Positions 16,298 to 24,811 of a stretch of DNA of 64,000 bases are shown piece after piece. How positions within the stretch are numbered: position 1 is the first letter of the stretch; each line of letters starts with the position of its first letter. Source of the DNA: Candidatus Bathyarchaeota archaeon (GTDB lineage: Archaea; Thermoproteota; Bathyarchaeia; Bathyarchaeales; Bathycorpusculaceae). The DNA lies in assembly GCA_026014745.1 (NCBI GenBank), contig JAOZHS010000001.1, positions 744,001 through 808,000 on the forward strand. Direction: 5' to 3'. The notes beneath the pieces were generated by a model. The model was not told where the DNA came from and did no database searches. It was given only the letters and a program-made list of their open reading frames with translations. The translations under genes and the position numbers were made by a program.

Positions 16298-16599
16298 GCG
16301 GGTAAGGGTAATATTGTTCGGATAGTTGTGTAGAATAACACGAAGAAGGCGATCCAAGCGAAGAAGTACATGCCTATGCCTGTGCTTAGGATTTTGCTTT
16401 GTTTCTCGATTTTGTTTTTGTAGGTTGCTTTGAAGATGTAGTAGGTTATGAAGTAGATGATTATGGCGATGCTAATCGCGTTGAAGAGTGCGCTGTAGTC
16501 GAGGGGGTTGCTGAAGTAAAATGAAACGAATGCTGTTATGACTGCTGCGATTATACCTAACGCGGCACGCATCCAGTAAAGTTGGACAGTAGGGGTCAT
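16294..16599 (-). CDS. Three-TM small membrane protein, EMC6-like
   Basis: A 101-residue protein with three hydrophobic segments (about residues 10-29, 37-56 and 76-95) and a basic loop between the second and third (KATYKNKIEKQSK). The last segment, TGIGMYFFAWIAFFVLFYT, resembles the C-terminal helix of the eukaryotic EMC6 subunit (a glycine-rich start, then Phe/Tyr/Trp and a terminal FLYG-type end). I make this comparison from memory. EMC6-like proteins are known in archaea and are thought to help insert membrane proteins. A TATA-like AATATAATC lies about 25 bp before the ATG, so the message is probably leaderless. Confidence 0.5.
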   Translation of the reverse strand: MTPTVQLYWMRAALGIIAAVITAFVSFYFSNPLDYSALFNAISIAIIIYFITYYIFKATYKNKIEKQSKILSTGIGMYFFAWIAFFVLFYTTIRTILPLPA

Positions 16600-16612
16600 C
16601 TAAACTTCTTTC

Positions 16613-16657
16613 CTTGGGCAGATTATATTTTGTTCCTACTTAAAAAAGATGCCCAAG
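16613..16657. repeat. 8-bp inverted repeat in the divergent promoter region
   Basis: CTTGGGCA at 16613-16620 and TGCCCAAG at 16650-16657 are exact reverse complements, 29 bp apart. They bracket the TATA-like sequence of the EMC6-like gene, so they may be an operator. The remaining gap to rqcH (start 16772) shows no gene. Confidence 0.35.
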
Positions 16658-16771
16658 TATTAATCGTTTCTCCGCCCAGCTGGATGTTTCACGCGGTTTG
16701 ATTTGTTTGGGCACAAACAATTATTTCCTACTCCTCGATATAGAAGCACGAAGCACACGTCTGGTGGATGA

Positions 16772-18829
16772 ATGCGCAAAAAAGAATTCACAAGCTTTGA
16801 CATCGCGGCAGCAATTCAAGAACTAAACCCCCAAGTTGCAAACTCCCGAGTGAACAACATCTACCAGTTCGGCGCCAAAACAGTCGTGTTTAAACTTCAC
16901 AAAACTGACCAGCCTCCTATTCGTCTCGTCGTGGAAGCAGGCAGAAGAATTCACACCACCACCTACGCCGAGGAAAGCCCTGCGGAGCCACCGCCCTTTT
17001 GCATGATGCTGCGCAAATACCTGCGTGACGCGTGGCTGCGAACCGTTGAACAATATGAGTTTGAACGGATCGTCAACATTACCTTTGAAACCAAAACTGG
17101 ACTGCTTCGATTGGTGGTGGAGCTTTTCGGCGACGGCAACTTCATCCTAGTCAACGAACAAGGCGTCATTATCCAAGCGCAAGAATTCAAACGCATGCGC
17201 GACCGCAACATCCTTCACAACACGGTGCTGGTTTATCCTCCTGCCAGTGGCAAAAACCCCTTCAAAGTCACCCTGCCCGAACTCCAAGAAGCCCTCCAAA
17301 CTGCGGGCGAAACCGAGGTGGTACGGGTGCTTGCGCGGTTCTTAGGTATCGGCGGAACCTACGCAGAAGAACTCCTCCAACGCACAAATATAGAAAAAAC
17401 CCGCCCAGCCAACACCCTGACAGCATTCGAGACGCAGGCATTGTTTGATGCGTTAGGAACGCTTCTGGGAGCTGTTAGCGAGAGCAAATTCGAGCCCGCT
17501 ATCATATTAGATCAAGATGGCGAATTTTACGATGTGGTCCCCTTCAAGCTTCAACGCTACGAGGACTGCCAAACAAAAGCATTCAGCACTTTTAGTGAGG
17601 CGCTAGACGAGTTTTTCCTAAGAGTTACGGCAACTGAGAATGTCGTGTCAAATGTTGAAGTGGATAAACTAAAGCAGGAAGCAAAACGGCTCCAACGCAT
17701 GGTAGCAGAGCAACAAAAATCCATCGACGAAGACGAACACAAAGCCGACCGCGACAAGCAAATCGGCGACACAGTTTATGCTCACTTCAATGAGCTGCAA
17801 GACTTCCAAGAAAAACTTCTCAAAGCCAGCACGCAAGGCTATGAGTGGAAAGAAATCATCGCGCAGGTTATGGCAGCCAAAAAAGCAGGCAAACCCCCCA
17901 TGACCTACGTCGAATCTTTCGACGGCAAAAACCTCGCACTAAACCTCAGCCTCGATGAGTTACATTTCAGCTTCAGCCTTCGCCTTAGCATCTTTGACAA
18001 CGCCAACGAATACTACGAGCGGGGCAAACGTGCCAAACAAAAAGCCCAAGGTGCCCTCTCCGCATTAGAAGAGTCAAAGCGTAAACTCGCCAAAATCGAG
18101 AAGGAACTCCAAGACGCCGAGGAACTCAAAAGCCTCAAACCCGCTCAAATCATGGAAGCCCTTGCCAAACGCAAAGAAGAACTGGCGAATAAGGAATGGT
18201 ACCAAAAATTCCGCAACTTCACCACCTCCGACGGCTTCCTCGTTGTAGCAGGCAAGGACACGGTAAGCAATGAGGTTCTTATCAAAAAGTACACGACCCA
18301 AGAGGATGTGGTTTTCCACGCCGAAATCACGGGCTCTCCCTTCGTTGTCATTAAAGCTGAAGGTAACGAAATCAGTGAGGAGGCGTTAAAGGAAGCCAGT
18401 GAGTATGCGGCTTCGTTTTCGCGTGGTTGGCGAGAGAATTTGGGCACTGCCGACGTGTATTGGGTTAAGGTGGATCAGCTTAGCAAAAGTGGACCAAGCG
18501 GCGAATCCGTGCCACATGGCGCCTTCTTTGTGGTTGGAAAACGCAACTGGTATCGCAACACACCGCTCAAGGTTGCTATTGGGATTATTGTCGGGGAAGA
18601 GGCGTCCTTTGTTGGGGGACCTGTGGATGCGGTTAAGGCTAAGACCAAGACTTATGTGGTTATTCAGCCCGGTGACCATACGGGTAAGGAGTTGCTTGGG
18701 CAGATTCTAAAGGCTCTTATGGCGAAGCTTTCAAAGGAGCAGCGGGAGCGGGCAGGTAAAACCAGCATTGAGCAGGTGCGGGAGTTTGTGCCTTACACCA
18801 AAGGCACCGTAAACCTCAAAGCAACCTGA
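16772..18829 (+). CDS. rqcH: NFACT-family ribosome quality-control protein (Rqc2/NEMF homologue)
   Basis: A 685-residue homologue of archaeal and eukaryotic Rqc2/NEMF and bacterial RqcH. The NFACT-N domain starts at the N-terminus (FTSFDIAAAIQELNPQV through RLVVEAGRRIHTTTY). Coiled-coil regions lie around residues 298-340 and 415-470. The NFACT-R domain (KEWYQKFRNFTTSDGFLV and VLIKKYTTQEDVVFHAE) follows. It recognises 50S subunits that carry stalled nascent chains and recruits tRNA for C-terminal tailing. Archaeal versions usually also carry a C-terminal domain; here the protein ends soon after about residue 680. TCTGGTGG before the ATG serves as a ribosome site. Confidence 0.95.
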   Translation: MRKKEFTSFDIAAAIQELNPQVANSRVNNIYQFGAKTVVFKLHKTDQPPIRLVVEAGRRIHTTTYAEESPAEPPPFCMMLRKYLRDAWLRTVEQYEFERIVNITFETKTGLLRLVVELFGDGNFILVNEQGVIIQAQEFKRMRDRNILHNTVLVYPPASGKNPFKVTLPELQEALQTAGETEVVRVLARFLGIGGTYAEELLQRTNIEKTRPANTLTAFETQALFDALGTLLGAVSESKFEPAIILDQDGEFYDVVPFKLQRYEDCQTKAFSTFSEALDEFFLRVTATENVVSNVEVDKLKQEAKRLQRMVAEQQKSIDEDEHKADRDKQIGDTVYAHFNELQDFQEKLLKASTQGYEWKEIIAQVMAAKKAGKPPMTYVESFDGKNLALNLSLDELHFSFSLRLSIFDNANEYYERGKRAKQKAQGALSALEESKRKLAKIEKELQDAEELKSLKPAQIMEALAKRKEELANKEWYQKFRNFTTSDGFLVVAGKDTVSNEVLIKKYTTQEDVVFHAEITGSPFVVIKAEGNEISEEALKEASEYAASFSRGWRENLGTADVYWVKVDQLSKSGPSGESVPHGAFFVVGKRNWYRNTPLKVAIGIIVGEEASFVGGPVDAVKAKTKTYVVIQPGDHTGKELLGQILKALMAKLSKEQRERAGKTSIEQVREFVPYTKGTVNLKAT

Positions 18830-18844
18830 CCCCAAGTTATCTTC

Positions 18845-18935
18845 TTCGCGGAGCCTATTCATACTAAATGCGAGAGAAGGGGGCTCCCTGAGAGGTGCCG
18901 AGCCAGCAGACTACGCTGCAATTGCTCGGGGTTAC
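18845..18935 (+). ncRNA. Candidate structured RNA or leader
   Basis: In the 139-bp gap between rqcH and the GyrI-like gene are two paired segments: GGAGCC (18850-18855) with GGCTCC (18882-18887), and a nested hairpin CCGAGC (18898-18903) / GCTCGG (18924-18929) enclosing GCAG / CTGC. The stretch is GC-rich relative to its surroundings. I cannot match it to a known riboswitch. It may be a structured leader of the next gene or an rqcH 3' end. Confidence 0.3.
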
Positions 18936-18968
18936 AGTAGACATTTATCTTCTGTTTTCTAACGTAGT

Positions 18969-19586
18969 TTGGTGGTTGATTTGGAGAAAGTGGACTTCAA
19001 AAAAGAACTAAAAACCCTCTACAATCCCTCTGCTAAAGAAATTTCTCTGGTTGACGTTCCAGCGATGAATTTCCTCTTAGTCGACGGGGGAGGTGCACCC
19101 GCATCACCGCAGTACATTCAAGCAATAGAAGCCCTATACTCGGTTGCTTATACACTCAAATTTATGGTTAAAAAAGCCCAAGGAGTTGATTTTGGGGTTA
19201 TGCCGCTGGAGGGGTTATGGTGGATGGATGACATGACCAAATTCAGTACAGCACTAAAAGACCAGTGGAAATGGACCGCTATGATTATGCAGCCCAAATA
19301 CGTCACAGCCGCAGACTTCAAAGAGGCAGTGGAGCAGGTACGTAAAAAGAAGAATCCGACCGCCCTGCCAAAAGTGCGGTTTGAAAGCTTCAAGGAAGGT
19401 CCCGCCGCGCAAATAATGTACATCGGACCCTTCGCAAACGAAGGACCCACCATACAGAAAATCCATGCCCACATCCAAAACAGCGGACACCAACTCAGCG
19501 GCAAACACCACGAAATCTACCTCAACAACCCCCAAAAGACTGCGCCAGAAAAACTAAAAACAGTCATTCGGCAACCTATGAAGTAG
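18969..19586 (+). CDS. GyrI-like small-molecule-binding protein
   Basis: A 205-residue protein of the GyrI-like / SRPBCC-unlike AraC-effector fold. The N-terminal segment KKELKTLYNPSAKEISLV with VPAMNFLLVDGGGAP, the central LWWMDD and the C-terminal GPFANEGPTIQKIHAHI and HHEIYLNNPQKT are the pattern of stand-alone GyrI-like proteins. These bind drugs, porphyrins or other small hydrophobic ligands; the ligand here is unknown. Start codon is TTG at 18969 or GTG at 18972. It follows a structured intergenic segment and rqcH on the same strand. Confidence 0.82.
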   Translation: MVVDLEKVDFKKELKTLYNPSAKEISLVDVPAMNFLLVDGGGAPASPQYIQAIEALYSVAYTLKFMVKKAQGVDFGVMPLEGLWWMDDMTKFSTALKDQWKWTAMIMQPKYVTAADFKEAVEQVRKKKNPTALPKVRFESFKEGPAAQIMYIGPFANEGPTIQKIHAHIQNSGHQLSGKHHEIYLNNPQKTAPEKLKTVIRQPMK

Positions 19587-19900
19587 CGAGGGCAAGTAAA
19601 CTTTCGCTGGTTTGCTTGTTTTTGGCTAAAAAGCCGCATCTGGCGTTTGTTCGTGTTTTTAGAACATACAACTCTGCCTCTGGTCGGACGATTTTTTGTT
19701 GCCACCCGATTTCGCTGAGTTTTCGTGGGGTACGCGTATATATTTTGCCCCGATTATTTTGTTGCTGCCGCCTTTTAGGTGTTAATAAAGAGATTCACGC
19801 CTGATTTGTGTAGTATATATATTTTCTGCGCGGGGGTTAGCGCTTACTGGAAAAGCTTATATGCAGTTTAATGCAAAAAGGAGATGCATTCGGTGATTCG
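19587..19900 (+). promoter_or_regulatory. Intergenic spacer with two TATA-like elements
   Basis: A 314-bp spacer that I read as non-coding. Two TATA-like sequences precede the next gene: GTATATATATTTT near 19812 and AGCTTATATGCAG near 19853. The second is well placed for a transcript starting near 19880. The 62-codon frame inside (19616) is Cys/Arg-rich and unconvincing. Confidence 0.4.
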
Positions 19901-20434
19901 ATGAACAAAAATACAACCTACATTATTGTCGCGGTTATAGTCGTTGTAATTATCGTTGCTGGCGTCGCTGCATTCCTCTTGATGAATAACGGCGGTGGCA
20001 ATCCAACCCCCACTGCAACTCCCACAGCGTCACCTGTAGCAGTTGCAGACGCTACCTCCTTGCTGTTCACAGTTAACGAAGCCCCCGATACCGCAAACGC
20101 ATTAGTCTACACCTATGCCGTAAACAACTTCAACAAGTCAGACGAGATTCTACGTGTTGACATCCCCGCAGCCAACTACATCTTGGTAGTTAACCTAGCT
20201 GACTCAACCTCTGCGTCAAGCGCAGATGGCGGAGCAACATGGACTCCAGGCACTGATTTTGCTGCAGATGCAAGTTTTGCAACCCTGCTCAATGACTACG
20301 TTACCACCCTTCAAACATCCTGGGATGGTACATCGGCATCCGTCAACTACACTGACAGCAACGGCGTTAGTGGCACACTGACAGACATGCACATCAACCC
20401 AACATTCGAAGCCGACTACTTCAAAATGAGTTAA
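19901..20434 (+). CDS. Signal-anchored surface protein with Thr/Pro linker
   Basis: A 177-residue protein. The first five residues are followed by one strongly hydrophobic helix (about 6-29, TYIIVAVIVVVIIVAGVAAF). Then comes a short linker rich in Thr, Pro and Ala (NPTPTATPTASPVAVA), and an extracytoplasmic domain of about 130 residues with several Asn-x-Ser/Thr sites. The Thr/Pro linker is typical of archaeal surface proteins that are glycosylated. No domain is recognised. I start at the ATG at 19901 (GGTGATTCG upstream), because the upstream ATG at 19871 would lie inside the promoter. A hairpin terminator follows. Confidence 0.7.
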   Translation: MNKNTTYIIVAVIVVVIIVAGVAAFLLMNNGGGNPTPTATPTASPVAVADATSLLFTVNEAPDTANALVYTYAVNNFNKSDEILRVDIPAANYILVVNLADSTSASSADGGATWTPGTDFAADASFATLLNDYVTTLQTSWDGTSASVNYTDSNGVSGTLTDMHINPTFEADYFKMS

Positions 20435-20449
20435 ACAACCGCGTGAGCG

Positions 20450-20479
20450 TTGGTATAGTACCAACCTAACCCTTTTTTT
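20450..20479 (+). terminator. Hairpin terminator after the surface-protein gene
   Basis: TTGGTA and TACCAA (20450-20455 and 20459-20464) form a perfect stem with a 3-base loop. A run of seven T begins at 20473, 15 bp after the surface-protein stop. Confidence 0.6.
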
Positions 20480-20530
20480 ATTATTTACAAAACAAGAGAC
20501 AACGCCCTTTTCAACAAAAGCGTTTTTTGA

Positions 20531-20614
20531 TCAAGTTATTTGTGCGTCTTTGACCTCGTAAACAACGTTGCCAGCGGTTTTGATGTTGATGCGGTCAATT
20601 TCCTGACCCTGCAA
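20531..20614 (-). CDS. Possible 27-aa peptide or gene remnant
   Basis: A leftward frame from TTG (20614) to TGA (20531) gives 27 residues whose composition (INIKTAGNVVYEVKDAQIT) looks coding. A stop codon lies directly before the TTG, so it is either a very small gene or the 3' end of a decayed one. No other gene is seen in 20480-20825. Confidence 0.2.
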   Translation of the reverse strand: MQGQEIDRINIKTAGNVVYEVKDAQIT

Positions 20615-20825
20615 TTAACCATCTGCCCCTTTAGCTTAAAAACAAACAACAAGCACCCGCAAAACCAACCCAACAATCAACAAACCTCTTATTTCGCCGC
20701 TCCCTCAGCACAAGCAAGAAGACGAACACCCATGAGTGCCACTGAAGCCTCCATAATCGCTTGAGGGAACAAAATACTTGAAGCTTATTGAATGCCCACA
20801 AAAGTAAAAGAATAATGGTTGCGCC

Positions 20826-21557
20826 TTAGTTTGTGAGGTCGTAGCCTCGGGCGGTAACCATTTTTCCGTTGACGATTTTTGTTGCCGAGTTCCCCACGAC
20901 AATGGTGGTGACCATGTCGATGTCGCAGTTTAGGAGGTCTTTGAGTGTGGTTATGGTTGCGTTTTCGCCTTGTCGTCCTGCTTGGCGCACGATACCCACA
21001 GGTGTTGATGGGTTGATGTGTTTGAGCATAATCTCATATGCCTTGATGAGGGGCTCGATGCGTCCTTCACTTTTGGGGTTGTAGAGTACAATGGAGAAGT
21101 CTGCGGCTGAGGCAGCTTCGAGGCGGCGCTCAATTTTTTCCCAAGGCGTCAACAAGTCACTTAAGCTGATAACTGCGAAGTCACTTACGAGGGGGGCTCC
21201 GAGGATTGCTGAGGCGGCGGTGGCTGCGGTTACGCCGGGCACAATCTCTACTGGAAAGTCGGCTTTTTCTTGGGCTGCAACTTCTAAAACGATGCCTGCC
21301 ATGCCATATACTCCGGGGTCGCCGCTGCTCACCATAACGACCTGTTTGCCTTCTTTGGCTTTGGTTACGGCGATTTTGGCGCGTTCTACCTCTCTGCCCA
21401 TAGTGCCTGACACAACTTCGGCTCCGGGTTTGAGGATGGGTTGGATAAGTTTGATGTATGTGCCATAACCTACTACTGCGTCGGCGGTTTCAATTGCTGT
21501 GCGGGCTTTTGGGGTGAGGTGTTCTGGGCTGCCGGGTCCGATGCCGACTACGCTTAT
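20826..21557 (-). CDS. cbiH: Cobalt-precorrin-3B C17-methyltransferase
   Basis: Leftward protein of about 243 residues of the tetrapyrrole methylase family, making the C17 methylation and ring contraction of the corrin ring. The family N-terminus VVGIGPGSPEHLTP, then SGTMGREVERA and IVPGVTAATAASAILGAPL, identify it as CobJ/CbiH. No ATG, GTG or TTG exists before the conserved N-terminus: the frame is open back to a stop at about 21655, but only non-standard codons precede VVGIGPGS. The best candidate is ATA at 21557, within GAATAAGC, overlapping the cbiG stop TAA with a GAGGGCG site upstream. The next in-frame ATG (near 21413) would delete the SAM-binding N-terminus. Confidence 0.85.
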   Translation of the reverse strand: MSVVGIGPGSPEHLTPKARTAIETADAVVGYGTYIKLIQPILKPGAEVVSGTMGREVERAKIAVTKAKEGKQVVMVSSGDPGVYGMAGIVLEVAAQEKADFPVEIVPGVTAATAASAILGAPLVSDFAVISLSDLLTPWEKIERRLEAASAADFSIVLYNPKSEGRIEPLIKAYEIMLKHINPSTPVGIVRQAGRQGENATITTLKDLLNCDIDMVTTIVVGNSATKIVNGKMVTARGYDLTN

Positions 21558-22639
21558 TCGCCCTCGGCTATTGCTACTGTTGTTTCGTTGCGTTTGGTTT
21601 TCTTGAGGATTAGTCTTGAGTTTATTCCCGCTATCAATAATGCTGCTCGTTCACATACGCCTCCGACACCGATTTTTTCCTGAACCATTGCAGAGTCAGG
21701 GGAAAGATCTGGGTGGCTTAGAGAACGAAGTGCATCGACACTTAAAAACTCAAGCGGTGCCCCCAACTTTGCAACAGCATCTAACATGGGTTGTGAGTCC
21801 CGTTTAATGTCAACTGTGGCGAAACAGTATACCCGCGCAAGCGGGATATGCACCTGCTCCAAAGCTGAATCAACCGCCTCAATTATCACGTCAGCAGGCG
21901 TTTCTTTCCGTGCGCCTAACCCAACCACAACCTTCCGCGTTTTTAGAATAGTGAAGGGTTTCGCAAATGTAGTTACAGTCAGGGGTTCATGAGTGATAAT
22001 AGCGCCTGCATCATATTGACTGATGATATCAAGTGCTTCGGCGCCGTTTTGGGCTTTCTTGACATCGTAGCCGCTAATAGCGTTGGCGGGGATTTTTGCC
22101 TCACCCACCACCACAACGACAAAACGGTCACCATTAACAATGGCAGAGTTTACTGCTATGAGGCTCTCGGGGTTTTGGATGGTTAAATGTAGGTTTTTGG
22201 CGATTTGGTCCACGCTTTGGCGCCCCATGACATCAGAGGCGGTGGTTATGACTGGTATGGCGTTGATGCCTTTTGCGATGATATCGGCAAGGTCGTTAGC
22301 GCCGCCATAATGCCCCGAGAGGAGGCTTATGACAAATTTGCCCGAGACATCTACGGTTACAACGGCGGGGTCAGTGAGTTTGCTTTCCAAAAGAGGCGCA
22401 ATGGCGCGAACAGTGATGCCTGTTGCCATAACCGCTACAAGGGCATCGAAGTTGCTGTAGTTGTCTTTGACCCATTCAATCAGCCTCTTCTCAAGCGGAA
22501 CTACGCCGGGCTGCAAATATTTTTGGGGTGCATAAACAGTGGAGTTGAGGCACGCTTTGTTGAGTGCGTCTTGGATTTTTTGTGCGGTTTCTACGCCGCG
22601 CCTTGTGATTGCAACAAGTGCGATGCCTCTTGCATACAT
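21554..22639 (-). CDS. cbiG: Cobalt-precorrin-5A hydrolase
   Basis: A 361-residue CbiG, which opens the lactone ring and releases acetaldehyde in anaerobic cobalamin synthesis. The central domain has LLSGHYGGANDLADIIA and VVTVDVSGKFVI, a core signature. The C-terminal domain starts near VVVGLGARKETPADVI and carries PLEFLSVDAL. The N-terminal domain begins ALVAITRRGVETA. The stop TAA (21554-21556) lies inside the start region of cbiH. The cbiF stop precedes the start with no spacer, consistent with one long leftward operon. Confidence 0.95.
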   Translation of the reverse strand: MYARGIALVAITRRGVETAQKIQDALNKACLNSTVYAPQKYLQPGVVPLEKRLIEWVKDNYSNFDALVAVMATGITVRAIAPLLESKLTDPAVVTVDVSGKFVISLLSGHYGGANDLADIIAKGINAIPVITTASDVMGRQSVDQIAKNLHLTIQNPESLIAVNSAIVNGDRFVVVVVGEAKIPANAISGYDVKKAQNGAEALDIISQYDAGAIITHEPLTVTTFAKPFTILKTRKVVVGLGARKETPADVIIEAVDSALEQVHIPLARVYCFATVDIKRDSQPMLDAVAKLGAPLEFLSVDALRSLSHPDLSPDSAMVQEKIGVGGVCERAALLIAGINSRLILKKTKRNETTVAIAEGE

Positions 22640-23404
22640 TTATTCTTCGCCTTTACGGAACCCTGTAGTAAACTTAGGGTCGTATAGCTTAGATAAATCA
22701 TACGCTTGCGGGTCCAAAACGCGGCCCACAAAGATGAGTGCAGTCTCCGTTATGCCTGCGGCTTTAACTTTTCCAACGATATCTGCGAGGGTGCCTTTGA
22801 CGATTTTCTGTTCTGGCCATGTGGCTTTGTAGACGACTTGGCAGGGGGTTTCTTTGGGGTAGCCGCCTTTCTGCAGGTCCTCAACGACACGTGCAATGTG
22901 AGGTGTGCCCAAAAAGATAACCATCGTGGCTTGATGAGCGGCAAGTTTTTGGATGCTTTCCGCTTCTGGAACAGGTGTGCGTCCTTCGGGGCGTGTGATT
23001 ATGACGGTTTGGGAAATGTTGGGCAAGGTTAATTCGCGGTTTAGCGCTGCAGCGCCGCCGAGTAGACAGCTTATGCCGGGGATGCGGAAGTACTCGATGC
23101 CTTCTTTGTCCAGTTCGGTCATGACTTCTTGGATTGCGCCATAAAAACTGGGGTCTCCATCATGGAGGCGTACGACGAGTTTGTCTGCTTTGACGCCTGC
23201 AATCATGACTTGGAGCATTTCAGGTAATCCTATTTTTGCGCTGTCAACAAGCTGGGCGCCTTTTTTACAGTACTTTAGATAAGCTGGATTTAGGAGACTA
23301 CCTGTGTAGATGACGATGTCGGCTTGCTCAAGCCATTTTTTTCCTTTAAGTGTGATGAGTTCAGGGTCGCCTGAGCCTGCTCCTATGAAAACGACTTTGT
23401 TCAT
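22640..23404 (-). CDS. cbiF: Cobalt-precorrin-4 C11-methyltransferase
   Basis: A 254-residue tetrapyrrole methylase with the SAM-binding N-terminus VVFIGAGSGDPELITLKG. LVVRLHDGDPSFYGAIQEVM and RIPGISCLLGGAAALNREL mark CbiF/CobM. It methylates C11 of the corrin precursor. Its start overlaps the end of cbiL by 4 bp (ATGA), and cbiG starts directly after its stop, so translation is coupled. Confidence 0.95.
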   Translation of the reverse strand: MNKVVFIGAGSGDPELITLKGKKWLEQADIVIYTGSLLNPAYLKYCKKGAQLVDSAKIGLPEMLQVMIAGVKADKLVVRLHDGDPSFYGAIQEVMTELDKEGIEYFRIPGISCLLGGAAALNRELTLPNISQTVIITRPEGRTPVPEAESIQKLAAHQATMVIFLGTPHIARVVEDLQKGGYPKETPCQVVYKATWPEQKIVKGTLADIVGKVKAAGITETALIFVGRVLDPQAYDLSKLYDPKFTTGFRKGEE

Positions 23405-24180
23405 TTCTTGCCCTTCCCATTACCGTTGCCGTTTTGTTTCCAGTGAATCGGAACCTGGCTCTTCTTAATTATCGCTACCGAGAAATAGTCTTCAGTAATA
23501 TCCCAATCCTTGACGTCGCCGAGTTTGCCGACCAAAACCGTTTCTTCGGGTAGAGTGCAGCGTTTGACAAGGGCGATGGTGGAGTTTTCGTTGAAGCCTG
23601 ATTTGAAGAGGATGGGTAGGAATTCTTTGATGTGGAAAGCGCATTTCATGAATACCAAGTTGTCGGCGTGTTTGGCGGTGTCCTCGATGTGGGCTGGGTT
23701 GAGGTCTGAGGGCATAATTGATACAACCTCGTCTTTTTCTGCCAAGGGCAGCTTAGCGCTTGCCGCCGCCGCAGTAACTGAGGTTACGCCGGGGATGATT
23801 TCAAGTTCAACTTCAGGGTAGGTTTCTTTGACGCATTCGTAGAGGTAGAGGAAAGTGCTGTAGAGCATGGGGTCGCCAAGGGTGATGAAGGCGACGTTGC
23901 CTTTTTTGGCTTTTTCAGCTACGATGGCGGCGTTTTCTACCCAGAGCTTGCGGTTGTTTAGGTCATCTTTGGTCATGGGGAAAACAAGCTCTAAAAGCTC
24001 AGGTGGGGTTTTGCGTTCTGCAAGGATTGGTTTAACCATGCCGAGTGCCATGCTGGGTTTGCTTGCATGCGATTTAGGTACACAAATAACGTCTGCTGCC
24101 TTGAGGGCTTTTGCAGCTTTAATCGTGATGAGCTCCGGATCGCCTGGACCGACGCCGATGCCTATGAATGTTCCTGCCAT
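23401..24180 (-). CDS. cbiL: Cobalt-factor II (precorrin-2) C20-methyltransferase
   Basis: A 259-residue tetrapyrrole methylase. The N-terminus GIGVGPGDPELITIKAAKAL, the segment FITLGDPMLYSTFLYLYECV and EIIPGVTSVTAAAASAKLPL are typical of CbiL/CobI. It adds the C20 methyl group. It sits between cbiT (11-bp gap upstream) and cbiF (4-bp overlap). The C-terminus ends in a Gly/Asn/Lys tail. Confidence 0.94.
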   Translation of the reverse strand: MAGTFIGIGVGPGDPELITIKAAKALKAADVICVPKSHASKPSMALGMVKPILAERKTPPELLELVFPMTKDDLNNRKLWVENAAIVAEKAKKGNVAFITLGDPMLYSTFLYLYECVKETYPEVELEIIPGVTSVTAAAASAKLPLAEKDEVVSIMPSDLNPAHIEDTAKHADNLVFMKCAFHIKEFLPILFKSGFNENSTIALVKRCTLPEETVLVGKLGDVKDWDITEDYFSVAIIKKSQVPIHWKQNGNGNGKGKK

Positions 24181-24191
24181 CAGTATACCCC

Positions 24192-24797
24192 TTAAAGTTT
24201 TGAAGCTGAGACTATTGTTATTGGATTTCTTGCCATCATCATGGTTCCGCTACTTATTTGCTTTCCCTTCGCCACCGAAATATGAGCCACATCGATGTCT
24301 CTGAAGCCTAACCCCCGCAACTCAGCAATCGCGACGGTAGCAGTCTCCAAAAGAATGGCGTTAATGACAATTCGGCCCGTAGGTTTGAGCTTAGCCGCTG
24401 AAACCTGCAGAATGGAACGCAGCGAGGTTCCGCCGCCCCCCACCAAAACCACATCCGGGTTTGGCAGAGGCATCAAAGCCTGAGGGGCTTTACCAACAGA
24501 GACGTTGACGTTGCTTTTGACGCCGAATTTCTCCACATTCGAGACGGTTAATTGGACAGCGGCGGGGTCTTCGTCAAGCGCGTAGACTCTGCCTTTGGCG
24601 CCAACCTGTAATGCAGCCTCCACAGTTAAGCCGCCGGTGCCGCAGCCGACATCCCAAACGACGTCGCCTTCGTTGAGGCGTGCTTTGCAAATCGTTATCA
24701 CTCGGATTTCTTCTTTAGTTGGCCCCGGAACCGCATCGCTTTGAGCGAATTCCTCGTCGGGTATGCCGGGGGTCTTGTACGCCCAATTCTTAGCCAT
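24192..24797 (-). CDS. cbiT: Cobalt-precorrin-6B C15-methyltransferase (decarboxylating)
   Basis: About 201 residues starting at the ATG at 24797 (MAKNWAYKTPG). An ATG-less extension to 24842 would run into cbiE and lacks a ribosome site. The class I methyltransferase fold is clear: VWDVGCGTGGLTVEAALQ, VYALDEDPAAVQLT and PDVVLVGGGGTSLRSI. The DEEFAQSDAVPGPTKEEIR region is the N-terminal CbiT signature. It methylates C15 and removes the C12 acetate carboxyl. In many genomes CbiE and CbiT are fused (CobL); here they are separate genes, cbiE ending about 15 bp before this start. Confidence 0.94.
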   Translation of the reverse strand: MAKNWAYKTPGIPDEEFAQSDAVPGPTKEEIRVITICKARLNEGDVVWDVGCGTGGLTVEAALQVGAKGRVYALDEDPAAVQLTVSNVEKFGVKSNVNVSVGKAPQALMPLPNPDVVLVGGGGTSLRSILQVSAAKLKPTGRIVINAILLETATVAIAELRGLGFRDIDVAHISVAKGKQISSGTMMMARNPITIVSASKL

Positions 24798-24811
24798 ACC
24801 ATTACACTTCG

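Noticed and set aside
18845-18935. THI-type (TPP) riboswitch
   Set aside because: CTGAGA is present, but the other conserved TPP blocks and spacing are missing, and the downstream gene is not a thiamine gene.
19616-19804. 62-codon frame upstream of the surface protein
   Set aside because: Cys/Arg-rich composition, no ribosome site and overlap with promoter elements.
20700-20780. 21-codon leftward frame starting MEASVALMGVRLL
   Set aside because: Too short, with no ribosome site or partner. It may be chance.
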